Shown here: piece after piece, positions 10,644 through 18,359 of the stretch
Layout of the letters: every line of letters begins with the position of its first letter
Numbering within the stretch: the stretch's first letter is position 1
Assembly (NCBI RefSeq): GCF_001482285.1
Contig: NZ_LOEP01000034.1
Coordinates: 1-36,535 of the forward strand
DNA length: 36,535 nucleotides
Source of the DNA: Haloferax sp. Q22
GTDB lineage: Archaea > Halobacteriota > Halobacteria > Halobacteriales > Haloferacaceae
Reading direction: 5' to 3'
Translations under genes and position numbers: made by a program
Notes under the pieces: model-generated
Told to the model about the DNA's origin: nothing
The model's database searches: none
The model's input: only the letters and a program-made list of their open reading frames with translations

Positions 10644-10664
10644 ATCCGAAAGTGGTTTATTGTA

Positions 10665-10678
10665 TTAGGGACGCCTAA
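10665..10678. promoter_or_regulatory. Iron box 2, TTAGG-N4-CCTAA, at the transcription start
   Basis: Five-base perfect arms with centre GACG, placed between the TATA box and the ATG at 10684. A repressor bound here would cover the initiation site. With box 1 it brackets the TATA box, the arrangement expected for iron-dependent repression. Confidence 0.75.
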
Positions 10679-10683
10679 AACGT

Positions 10684-10749
10684 ATGAACGAAGACGGAGC
10701 CGACTTCGACCACGCGTTTCGACGGGCTGTTCTCACGGGGGCTGTCTGA
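10684..10749 (+). CDS. 21-codon leader ORF before the iron operon
   Basis: The TATA box at 10655-10662 predicts a transcript starting at or next to this ATG. The ORF (MNEDGADFDHAFRRAVLTGA-V) ends at a TGA (10747-10749) that is in the same frame as the flavoprotein gene, whose GTG start follows after one codon. It could be a leader peptide coupling translation to the flavoprotein, or the true N-terminus of that protein cut by a stop mutation. I see no features of a known peptide family. Confidence 0.5.
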   Translation: MNEDGADFDHAFRRAVLTGAV

Positions 10750-10752
10750 GCC

Positions 10753-11739
10753 GTGACCGACCAAGGCACCGAACCCGATTCGACGGACGTGGTCGTCGTT
10801 GGCGGCGGTCCTTCCGGGTGCGCCGCGGCCGTCTTCACCGCGCGATACGGCCTCGAAACCGTCGTTTTCGACCGGGGGAACGCCGCCTTCCGTCGGTGTG
10901 CGTACCTCAAAAACTACCTCGGCTTCCCCGCCGGCATCGGCGTCGACACGTTCACCGCGCTCATGCACGAACACGTCGCGGAAGTCGGCGCGGACTACGT
11001 CGCGGACATGGTCGTCTCGGTCGAGCGACTGGGCGACGATGAGGGGACGGACGCGAGAGAGAGCGAGCCGGACGCGTTCGACGCCGACACCCGGCGGTTC
11101 GTCGTCCACACGCAGGACAGTCGCCGGGTCGAAGCCGACTACGTCGTCGCCGCCGCGTGGTACGACGGCGACTACCTCCGCGGCCTCGACGACGACGACG
11201 CGATGTTCGAGGAACACGACCACCACGGCGAGGTCCACGAGCACTTCGATTCCGACTACGCCGACGACGACGGGCGGACCCCGGTCGAGGGACTGTACGT
11301 CGCCGCGCCCTCGGGCGACCGGAACGCGCAGGTCGGCATCGCCGCCGGACAGGGCGGCCACGTCGCCCGGTGTCTCATCGAGGACCGCCGGCGCGAACGC
11401 GGCTTCCCCGGCGACCTCGCGGCCCACTACGACTGGCTCCGCGCCGACACCGAGTTCCAAGGTGAGTGGGGCGACCGGGACCGCTGGCGCGAGTGGTTCG
11501 AAAGCGAGGTGCCGGCCGACGCCGACCTCGACGACGAGCGTCTCGCGGAACTCCGCGAGTCCTACATCGACCGAGCGTTCGACACCCGTCGGACCGACCA
11601 CGAGGTCGAGACCGCCGAACTCCGCGGCATCCGGCGACTCGTCGAGGTAATCGGCACCGAACGCGTCCTCGACGCGCTCTCTGACGAGGTGCTCGCGGAC
11701 TACCTCGACGGACGCGAACTCGGAGGTGTCGAGCAGTGA
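10753..11739 (+). CDS. Thioredoxin-reductase-like FAD protein of an iron-uptake operon
   Basis: 328 residues from a GTG at 10753. The FAD-binding GGGPSGCAAA lies at about 16-25; a second FAD contact, GLYVAAPSGD followed by QVGIAAGQGG, is near 179-200. The CxxC disulfide of thioredoxin reductases is absent, and the stretch between the two FAD motifs is too short for a full NADPH domain. A charged helical C-terminal part of about 100 residues follows. First enzyme of an operon whose next two genes encode a FecCD/FepC iron-siderophore importer, behind two iron boxes; reduction or modification of the imported iron chelate is a reasonable guess. It overlaps the permease gene by four bases. Confidence 0.8.
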   Translation: MTDQGTEPDSTDVVVVGGGPSGCAAAVFTARYGLETVVFDRGNAAFRRCAYLKNYLGFPAGIGVDTFTALMHEHVAEVGADYVADMVVSVERLGDDEGTDARESEPDAFDADTRRFVVHTQDSRRVEADYVVAAAWYDGDYLRGLDDDDAMFEEHDHHGEVHEHFDSDYADDDGRTPVEGLYVAAPSGDRNAQVGIAAGQGGHVARCLIEDRRRERGFPGDLAAHYDWLRADTEFQGEWGDRDRWREWFESEVPADADLDDERLAELRESYIDRAFDTRRTDHEVETAELRGIRRLVEVIGTERVLDALSDEVLADYLDGRELGGVEQ

Positions 11740-12851
11740 GCGGAACGACGCCGACAGAACAGTCCTCGGGGTCGGTGCTGAACCGGCTGTTCGGCTGGAT
11801 CGACGGCTCGCTCGTGTCGCTTTGTCTCGCCAGCCTCGTGGTGGTCGTGGTCGGCGGCCTCATACAGGTCAGCTTCGGCGCGTTCTCGATGACCATCGGC
11901 GAGGCGTGGCGCGCCGTCTTCGACCCCGCGGTCATCTTCGACCCGCAGGTCTGGCAGGTGTTCCTCCTCGGCGGCGAGCTCCCAGACCTCAGTCGGCGGA
12001 CGCTCATCGTCTGGAACATCCGACTCCCGCGGGTGTTCGTCGCTGCTCTCGTCGGCGCGAACCTCGCAATCTCGGGCGCGATTTTCCAGGCGGTCACCCG
12101 GAACGAACTGGCCAGCCCGTTCATCCTCGGCGTCTCGTCGGGGGCCGGACTGCTCATCCTCCTCACGCTCGTCGTCTTCTCGGGGCTCGCGGCGTACCTC
12201 CCGCTTCTGGCGGCGCTCGGCGGGATGTTCGCGTTCGTCCTCGTCTACCTCATCGCGTGGAAGAACGGTACCTCGCCGGTCAGACTCGTCCTCGCGGGCG
12301 TCATCGTCGGCACCGTCTTCCAGAGCCTCCAGACGGGGCTGTTCTTCTTCGTCGACGACATCGGCGTCGTCCAGTCCGCCATCGCGTGGACGACCGGGTC
12401 GCTCACCGGCACCGACTGGGAGCAGGTTCGCATGGCCCTCCCGTGGTCGATTATCGCGATCGGCCTCGCGCTCGGAAGCTCCCGACAGCTCAACGTCCTG
12501 CTTCTGGGCGAACAGACCGCCCGTTCGCTCGGGATGTCCATCGAGAAGGTCCGATTCGCCCTCTCGGGCGTCGCGGTTCTCGCGGCCGCCGCGAGCATCG
12601 CCGTCGCCGGTATCGTCGGCTTCGTTGGCCTCGTCGTCCCGCACCTCGTGCGGAACGTGGTCGGGAGCGACTACAAACGCCTCGTCGTCGGCTGTCTGTT
12701 CGCCGGCCCGGCGCTGATGGTCGCCGCCGACGTGGGCGCACGCCTTGCACTCAACCCGGTTCAGCTCCCGGTCGGCGTCGTCACGGGCCTCGTCGGCGGG
12801 CCGTACTTCCTCTACCTCATGCGCAAACAGCAGAACATTGGTGAAGTGTGA
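11736..12851 (+). CDS. FecCD-type iron/siderophore (or cobalamin) ABC permease
   Basis: 371 residues from a GTG at 11736 that overlaps the flavoprotein stop (GTGA). About ten hydrophobic helices spread over the length, with the BtuC/FecCD hallmarks RLPRVFVAALVGANLAISG (near 97-115) and the GFVGLVVPHLVR loop (near 297-308) that contacts the ATPase. It forms the membrane channel of an importer for ferric siderophores, haem or cobalamin; the iron boxes upstream favour an iron substrate. The partner ATPase follows directly. No binding-protein gene is nearby and must be elsewhere if one is used. Confidence 0.93.
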   Translation: MSGTTPTEQSSGSVLNRLFGWIDGSLVSLCLASLVVVVVGGLIQVSFGAFSMTIGEAWRAVFDPAVIFDPQVWQVFLLGGELPDLSRRTLIVWNIRLPRVFVAALVGANLAISGAIFQAVTRNELASPFILGVSSGAGLLILLTLVVFSGLAAYLPLLAALGGMFAFVLVYLIAWKNGTSPVRLVLAGVIVGTVFQSLQTGLFFFVDDIGVVQSAIAWTTGSLTGTDWEQVRMALPWSIIAIGLALGSSRQLNVLLLGEQTARSLGMSIEKVRFALSGVAVLAAAASIAVAGIVGFVGLVVPHLVRNVVGSDYKRLVVGCLFAGPALMVAADVGARLALNPVQLPVGVVTGLVGGPYFLYLMRKQQNIGEV

Positions 12852-13732
12852 TGTCGAAACCGCAATCAAGAGACCCCCAACAGATGGCACAACACGGTGA
12901 AGCAGACGCGACCGCGGACGAACACACAGGCGTCGAAGACGGCTCGGCACGCGAGAGCGCGCTCACCGGCGACGCGCTCGAACTCTCGTATCCGACGAGC
13001 GAGGAACCGGTTGTCGAGTGCGAGCGAATCGATATCCCGCGCGGCGAAATCACGGCGCTCGTCGGGCCGAACGGCTCCGGCAAGAGCACGCTCCTGAAAT
13101 CGCTCGCCAAACAGCTCTCGCCCGACACCGGAAACGTCTATCTCGACGGGAAATCCATCACCGAGTACGACGACAAGGCGTTCGCGCGCGAACTGGGACT
13201 GCTCTCCCAGCAGCACGACTCGCCCACGTCGCTCACCGTCGAGGACCTCGTCTACCACGGCCGGTACCCCCACCGGAGCTTCTTCGAGCAGGTCAACGAG
13301 GACGACCACGAGGCGGTCGAGCGCGCTATCGACCTCGCCGGTGTCGAACACATCCGCGACAAGCAGATCGGCAACCTCTCCGGCGGCCAGAGTCAACTCG
13401 CGTGGATTGCGATGGTGCTTGCACAGGATACCGACGTGCTCCTCCTCGACGAACCGACGACGTACCTCGACTTGCACCACCAGCTCCGCGTGCTGGAGAC
13501 GGTCCGCCAACTCAACGAGGAACGCGGCGTGACGGTCGCGGTCGTCCTCCACGACATCGCGCAGGCGGCGCGGTTCGCCGACTACCTCGTCGCCATGCAG
13601 GACGGCGAACTGTACGACTGGGGCCCGCCGCGCGAGGTCGTCACCGAGGAACTCCTCGCCGACGTGTTCCGCGTCGAGGCCGCGGTCAACTACACGCCCG
13701 ACCCCGAAATCGTCCCGAAGCACTCGCTGTAG
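12851..13732 (+). CDS. FepC-type ABC transporter ATPase
   Basis: 293 residues from the ATG at 12851, which overlaps the permease stop by one base (TGATG); a GTG directly before it is equally possible. Walker A GPNGSGKST (72-80), Q-loop in SQQHD, signature LSGGQ followed by SQLAWIAM, Walker B VLLLDEPTTYLD and the switch HD of VVLHDIAQAARF are all intact. The first 40 residues are an acidic extension not found in most FepC proteins. The family powers iron-siderophore import with a FecCD permease, encoded just upstream. It closes the iron operon. Confidence 0.94.
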   Translation: MSKPQSRDPQQMAQHGEADATADEHTGVEDGSARESALTGDALELSYPTSEEPVVECERIDIPRGEITALVGPNGSGKSTLLKSLAKQLSPDTGNVYLDGKSITEYDDKAFARELGLLSQQHDSPTSLTVEDLVYHGRYPHRSFFEQVNEDDHEAVERAIDLAGVEHIRDKQIGNLSGGQSQLAWIAMVLAQDTDVLLLDEPTTYLDLHHQLRVLETVRQLNEERGVTVAVVLHDIAQAARFADYLVAMQDGELYDWGPPREVVTEELLADVFRVEAAVNYTPDPEIVPKHSL

Positions 13733-13819
13733 CGCGACTCGACGCTCCTTCTTGACGCTCAGTTCTGTTCTCTCGGGTCGTCACAACTGCGCCGACCGGC
13801 CGCGACCGCCCGCAAGCGC

Positions 13820-14293
13820 CTACTGGACGGCGACGATTTCGATGTCGAAGACGAGCGTCTTCCCCGCGAGTTCGTGGTTGAAGTCGACTTCGACCTCGTC
13901 GTCGCGGACGGCGGTAACGTCGCCGTGGAGGCCGTTTTCGGCGTGGACGTGCAGGCCGACCTCGGGCTCTTCGCCGACCATCCCCTCGAACGTCTCGGGG
14001 TCGTAGGTCTGAATCCGGTCGGGGTCGAACTCGCCGTAGGCGTCCGCCGGTGAGACGGTCACGGTGGCCTCCTCGCCCGCCGACATCCCGACGACGGCCT
14101 CGTCGAGCCCCGGAATTATCTGCCCCGCGCCGACGACGAACGTCTGGGGGGCGTAGTCGTCGCGGTCCTTCTCTTGGGCCTCGTACAGGCCGTGTTCGAC
14201 TGCGACCTCGTACCGCGAGGTGTTGAAGACGGTCCCATCTTCGAAGCGTCCGACGTACGCGAGCGCGACTCGGTCTCCCGACTCGATTGCCAT
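13820..14293 (-). CDS. FKBP-type peptidyl-prolyl isomerase, SlyD-like
   Basis: 157 residues from the ATG at 14293; the open frame goes to 14494 but the fold begins here. FKBP half-motifs include VALAYVGRFEDGTVFNTS at the N-terminus, VGAGQIIPGLDEAVVGM (near 54-70) and LAGKTLVFDIEIVAVQ at the end, with the insert-in-flap domain (about 80-130) that marks archaeal and SlyD-type FKBPs and gives chaperone activity. It speeds cis-trans proline isomerisation in protein folding in the cytoplasm. It stands alone; the upstream gap of 68 bases to the next gene on the same strand holds its promoter. Confidence 0.93.
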   Translation of the reverse strand: MAIESGDRVALAYVGRFEDGTVFNTSRYEVAVEHGLYEAQEKDRDDYAPQTFVVGAGQIIPGLDEAVVGMSAGEEATVTVSPADAYGEFDPDRIQTYDPETFEGMVGEEPEVGLHVHAENGLHGDVTAVRDDEVEVDFNHELAGKTLVFDIEIVAVQ

Positions 14294-14361
14294 AGCGGGG
14301 GTCGGCGGAGGACGCGCATAAAAGTCGTCATCGAGGCATCCCGCCGGGAAATCACCGCGGG

Positions 14362-15834
14362 TCAGGCTGGTGTCCGAAGCGACGGGGGGCTGTTGCTGTC
14401 GGCCGTCGTCGTCCCCGATTCCGTCCCGTTTTCGACGCCCTCGACCCACGCCGGGGGCGTCGCGGTCGTCTCGCCGACGCGGCCGTAGGTCCACTCGAAG
14501 CGCACCCAGTAGAATCCCTCATCCGAGATGAGCGCGTAGGTCGCCGTCGCGTCGGCGACGAACCCCCGCTCGTCCACGTGGGCGACGAACTGGTAGTCCT
14601 GGACCGGTTCGACGCCGCCGATGGCCGGGCGTTGGCTCCCCTCGATTCGGTAGTACGTGACGTTCCCGTCGGTCACTTTTCCGGTCACGTTCGACGCCCG
14701 CGTGTCGAGATACTGGCGGACGAGTCCACGGTTTAACCCACGCGGCTCGAACTGCACCGGCGGCGCGGTGGCGTTGCCGACGACTCTCCGGGTCCGCTCG
14801 ACCCCGTCTTCGGTCTCGGCGACGTACCACGCGTCGCCGTCGTAGTAGACTGTTCTCAGTCGGGTCTGCTCGCGCCCCGATTCGACGGTCTCAGTGATGA
14901 CGTACCGGTCGCCGGCGACGGCGATATCGGTGTCGTACTGGGTCCGCGTCGAGTTCGGGTCCGCGCCCTCGGGTCGGTAGATATCGACCCACAGCGTGTA
15001 GGACTCCTCGGCCAGTACGCGCTCGTGGGCGGCGCTGAGCGCGGTCAGGTTCTCGATCCCGTCTGGCCCGACGCCCGGGACGTGCTCCAATTCGCCGGGT
15101 TCGACGGGGTCGACCGGTCCGGAGCGCTGGCCGTCCCCGAGGCTCGGCGCGCCGGTGTTCTGTGTTTCCGACTCGGAGGCGCTCTCGGTCGTCGCGGTTT
15201 CCGACGGTTCCTCCGCCGCCACGTCGCCGCGTTCGGGTGTGGCCGTCGGTACCCCCGACTCCCCGGGACTGCCCGTCCCGACGCCGGCGGACTGCATCGC
15301 CCCGTCGAGCGGCGACGACACGAGGTCGAGCGCGACGGCCGCCCCGCTCACGACGGCGACGACGACGACGAGCGCAGTGAGTCCGCGAGCGGCGTCGCGG
15401 CCGGCCCCGGCGACCCGGTTGCCGAACCGTCGGGTTCCCCGCCGGGCGCGCATCCGAAGCGGCGGGCGGAGGTCGTCCAGCGGCGCGCCGAACTGGCGGC
15501 GACAGACCGCGTCGGCGTCCGGCCGGTCGAGGGCGTACAGGAGCGCCTCGGTGATGTCGTCGATAGCGAGATGTTTCACAGGAGGTGCGTCAGTGTCCGC
15601 GTCCGCCTCTCGTTCGGCCGTCGCCGACGCTTCCGACCGACGCCCGCTGACGGGACGAAGCCGCACCGACCGGCCGCGGCGCTCGGCGCGGACGACCCCC
15701 GCCTCGACGCGCGTCTCGAAGCCGCGGGCGGCCCAGAGGTCGGCGACGACGGCCAGCCGCGCCCGTGTCGAGAGGCGTTCGAGGCGGGCGGCGACGACCG
15801 TCCGGTACCGGTCGGCTCGCTGGTCGGTGTTCAT
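14362..15834 (-). CDS. Membrane-anchored protein with an exposed C-terminal domain
   Basis: 490 residues from the ATG at 15834 (MNTDQRADRY); an upstream ATG at 15876 is also possible. The N-terminal ~145 residues are basic and probably cytoplasmic, a single membrane helix (about 151-172) follows, then a Ser/Thr/Glu-rich low-complexity stalk (about 185-250) and a C-terminal domain of about 220 residues. That domain resembles the haloarchaeal surface domain related to outer-membrane lipoprotein carrier folds: alternating strands with YYDGDAWY and YYRIEG, and several N-x-S/T sequons. Function unknown. A single-gene unit between CcdA and FKBP genes. Confidence 0.8.
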   Translation of the reverse strand: MNTDQRADRYRTVVAARLERLSTRARLAVVADLWAARGFETRVEAGVVRAERRGRSVRLRPVSGRRSEASATAEREADADTDAPPVKHLAIDDITEALLYALDRPDADAVCRRQFGAPLDDLRPPLRMRARRGTRRFGNRVAGAGRDAARGLTALVVVVAVVSGAAVALDLVSSPLDGAMQSAGVGTGSPGESGVPTATPERGDVAAEEPSETATTESASESETQNTGAPSLGDGQRSGPVDPVEPGELEHVPGVGPDGIENLTALSAAHERVLAEESYTLWVDIYRPEGADPNSTRTQYDTDIAVAGDRYVITETVESGREQTRLRTVYYDGDAWYVAETEDGVERTRRVVGNATAPPVQFEPRGLNRGLVRQYLDTRASNVTGKVTDGNVTYYRIEGSQRPAIGGVEPVQDYQFVAHVDERGFVADATATYALISDEGFYWVRFEWTYGRVGETTATPPAWVEGVENGTESGTTTADSNSPPSLRTPA

Positions 15835-15921
15835 CGGGTGCTTCCCTAGACAGAGGGGACCGACGGTCATAGGCACTTCTGCGGGTCCGACGCTCGCGGA
15901 GGTCTGCTTGCGGGGTCCGGC

Positions 15922-16728
15922 TCAGACGACCGCGTCGAGGAGCGATTCGATGACGGGCGCGACGCCGAGCACGTCGAAGACGACGAGCAGATAGTAGACG
16001 CTGACGACCAGCATGACCGCGCCGGTGACGCGGTTGATGGCGGTCGTGTGACGGGCGAACCACCGGGTCGCCCGTCGGCTGTACCGCTCCGAGACGAGAG
16101 CGAAGACGAGGAGTGGCGCGCCGATACCGAGGCCGAACGCGAGGAACCCGAGGAGGCTCTCGGCGGCGGTGTCGAACAGCACGGGGACGCGTGCGAAGAA
16201 CAGGGCGATGAAGCCGGGGTTGCAGGGGAGGACGATTGCGCCGAAGAAAAAGCCGTAGGCGAACGCCGACAGCGCCGGGTGACGTGTCTCCGGCGGCTCG
16301 ATAGTGGGGAGCCGCGCGAACACCTTCGCGTCGAAGAGGAGCGCGAGGCTCACGACGAAGAGAACGACGAAGGCCGCCGGCGAGACCACCTCGACGACCG
16401 TCGTGAGCGACACTTCGAGGAGGAGCGAGAACACGACGCCGACGACGAGCATGAACGATACCGCGCCGGCGGTGACGAGGCCGCCGAGGACGGCTATCGG
16501 GAGGCTGCCGTCTCGTTCGTCGCCGTCGCCTCCGCCGTTTCTTACCCCGCCGCGTCCATCGCCGGTCGCGCCGGCCGGTGAGGACGACTCCCCGCTCGCA
16601 CGCGAACTCTGTCGCGCGAGGTACGCGAGGAAACCGGGGTACAGCGGGAGGGCGCAGGCGGCGGTGAGCGGGGTTCCGACGCCGAGGACGAACAGTTCGA
16701 ACAGCCGCGGCGCGAGGTCGGTCAGCAC
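15922..16728 (-). CDS. ccdA: CcdA-family thiol-disulfide electron carrier membrane protein
   Basis: 268 residues from a GTG at 16728, overlapping the end of the thioredoxin-like gene by seven bases. The longer open frame upstream is a shadow of that gene. Membrane helices are clear, and the two redox cysteines of the family are present in TAACALPLYPGFLAYL (near 22-38) and in VLPCNPGF. CcdA proteins carry reducing power from cytoplasmic thioredoxin to extracytoplasmic thiols, often for cytochrome c maturation or for TlpA-like proteins. A ~35-residue Gly/Ser/Asp-rich loop after the first helix is a halophile-style insertion. The overlapping TlpA-like lipoprotein is the likely electron acceptor. 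Confidence 0.92.
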   Translation of the reverse strand: MLTDLAPRLFELFVLGVGTPLTAACALPLYPGFLAYLARQSSRASGESSSPAGATGDGRGGVRNGGGDGDERDGSLPIAVLGGLVTAGAVSFMLVVGVVFSLLLEVSLTTVVEVVSPAAFVVLFVVSLALLFDAKVFARLPTIEPPETRHPALSAFAYGFFFGAIVLPCNPGFIALFFARVPVLFDTAAESLLGFLAFGLGIGAPLLVFALVSERYSRRATRWFARHTTAINRVTGAVMLVVSVYYLLVVFDVLGVAPVIESLLDAVV

Positions 16729-17321
16729 TCGCCGACCCGCTCGCGGAGGAACGCGGTCGTCTTGTGGCCGTCTTTGAGCCGCGTCGCGCTCCCGTCGGGA
16801 CAGAGCCTGACCATCGGAACGACCGGCGCGCTCGCCATCGACGAGCCGAACTCGGCGGTGAGGCTCCTCGTGACCGGCTCGGGCGAGACGGCGTAGCGCC
16901 AGTCGAAGCTGTGGTCCTCCGCGTGTTTCCTGACCTTCTCGGCGTCCTCGTTGGGGTCGATGTCGAGCGCGACCGTCAGCACGTCGTCGCCGACGGTCTC
17001 GTGGAACTCGATTAGCTCGCGCTGTTGGCGCAGGCAGTTCGAACACCACACCGCGAACGTCTCCAGGAGAACCGGTCGGTCGAGGAGGCCCTCGATAGTG
17101 AACGTCTCGCCGGTGCGCACGTCGGTGAGTTCGGCCGTCCGCCACGCGCCGTCGCCGTCCGACGCACCAGCCGTCCCGTCTCCGGTCGTCGTCGGGTCAC
17201 CGCCGGCATCGACACTTCCGCCGCCGCTTCCGCCGAGACATCCCGCCAGCCCGACCGTTCCCGCCACGGTGCCCGCGCCCGCGAGCCGAAGGACGTCTCT
17301 TCGCGTCGGCGTTCCTTTCAT
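16722..17321 (-). CDS. TlpA-like thioredoxin-fold lipoprotein with Tat signal
   Basis: 199 residues. Tat signal with RRDVLRLAG (7-15) and lipobox LAGC (lipid Cys28), a Gly/Ser/Thr/Asp linker to about 58, then a thioredoxin-like domain with active site WCSNC (Cys93 and Cys96). The cis-proline loop is in SAPVVPMVRLC (near 163-173). It should be exported folded, anchored outside by lipid, and act as a thiol-disulfide oxidoreductase. The downstream, overlapping ccdA gene supplies electrons. The ATG at 17321 follows a short promoter region (17322-17434). Confidence 0.93.
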   Translation of the reverse strand: MKGTPTRRDVLRLAGAGTVAGTVGLAGCLGGSGGGSVDAGGDPTTTGDGTAGASDGDGAWRTAELTDVRTGETFTIEGLLDRPVLLETFAVWCSNCLRQQRELIEFHETVGDDVLTVALDIDPNEDAEKVRKHAEDHSFDWRYAVSPEPVTRSLTAEFGSSMASAPVVPMVRLCPDGSATRLKDGHKTTAFLRERVGEC

Positions 17322-17434
17322 ATCGTTGTAGGGTCGCTATCGAAGCTTAATTCGGCCGCGTTGGGGCGCGGGTGACGCACAACCCCAAGACCCCGCCGGG
17401 CCGCACCTCGGACAGGCCGGCCGCCGGTTTCCGG

Positions 17435-18211
17435 TCAGTCGCCGGCGCTCATCTTCCGGGCGTGCTGCGGGGGGAGCCGAAGCTCGTCGAGGCCGGGGAG
17501 GTGTTCGATGTTGTAGACGACCTGCAGGTCGTCGGTCACCGGGAGGCTGATACACGACAGCCGGACGCCCTGTTCCAGCATCTCCTCCGAGAGGATGTGG
17601 TTCGAAGGCATCTTCACGTCGCCCTCGACGACCGCCACCGCGCAGTTCGCGCAGGCACCGCCGCGGCAGGCGAAGGGCCAACTGTGGCCCGCGTCCTCGG
17701 CCGCCTTCAGGAGGTTGGTCCGCGGCTCGACGAACACCTCGCCGTAGGTGTCGCCGTCGAGGCCGCTTTCGGCGGCCTTCTCGAAGAGGTCGTCGTCGGC
17801 GAGCGACCAGCCGCGGTCGGTGAGCACGTCGTAGTCGAGGAACTCGACCCGCGCTCCCCGCCGTTCGGCCTCAGGCTCCGAGTCGGGACCGGAACCGGCA
17901 CCGGAATCGGAACCCGAACCGCCGGTCCCGTTTTCTGCCCGTCCGTTTCGGGCGGTACCGGCGTCGTGCTGTCCGTTTGCGCTCGCCCCCTCGTCGGCCG
18001 GGCGACGGCTGTCCGTCTCGACGGGTTCGAGTTCGTCGCCGGGCTCGTAGCCGGCGCGAATCGCCTCGTAGGCCGTTCGAACAGCCTGAAATTCTTCGGC
18101 CGACCCGCCGTGGTCCGGGTGGGCCGACTTCACCCGCCGACGGTACGCGTCGACGAGTTCGTCCTCGTCTGCGTCCGGGTCGATACCGAGCGTCTCGAAC
18201 GGGGAGTCCAC
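17435..18211 (-). CDS. J-domain/2Fe-2S ferredoxin fusion protein
   Basis: 258 residues from the GTG at 18211, chosen because ATTTATG (about 18237-18243, minus strand) is at leaderless distance; an upstream GTG at 18253 would add 14 residues but lies before that TATA box. The N-terminal ~60 residues are a J domain with the HPD triad (31-33) for contact with DnaK. A low-complexity linker (about 62-115) follows, then a plant-type ferredoxin of the haloarchaeal kind with cluster ligands Cys182, Cys187, Cys190 and Cys220 and the halophilic acidic insertion before them. The fusion suggests that an Hsp70 is recruited for cluster delivery or targeting. This role is inference. Confidence 0.92.
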   Translation of the reverse strand: MDSPFETLGIDPDADEDELVDAYRRRVKSAHPDHGGSAEEFQAVRTAYEAIRAGYEPGDELEPVETDSRRPADEGASANGQHDAGTARNGRAENGTGGSGSDSGAGSGPDSEPEAERRGARVEFLDYDVLTDRGWSLADDDLFEKAAESGLDGDTYGEVFVEPRTNLLKAAEDAGHSWPFACRGGACANCAVAVVEGDVKMPSNHILSEEMLEQGVRLSCISLPVTDDLQVVYNIEHLPGLDELRLPPQHARKMSAGD

Positions 18212-18359
18212 ATCGGGGCTAGTAGGAACTCGCGAGCATAAATCCACGGCCACCGGCCGTCTCGTCGTGGTTTAGTCCTCGAATCGAGTGTGTAGTCTCG
18301 AGGACCGTGCGCGGCCGCGAGCCGCGGCGGTTTTGTAGCGGGCCTCGCTTGCTTCGGGT

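Noticed and set aside
10747..10749. TGA read as selenocysteine, joining the small ORF to the flavoprotein
   Set aside because: Haloarchaea are not known to use selenocysteine and no SECIS-like hairpin is evident; stop-restart or mutation is simpler.
16729..17145. N-terminal extension of ccdA
   Set aside because: Arg/Gly-rich sequence overlapping the thioredoxin-like gene in another frame; the CcdA fold starts at the GTG at 16728.
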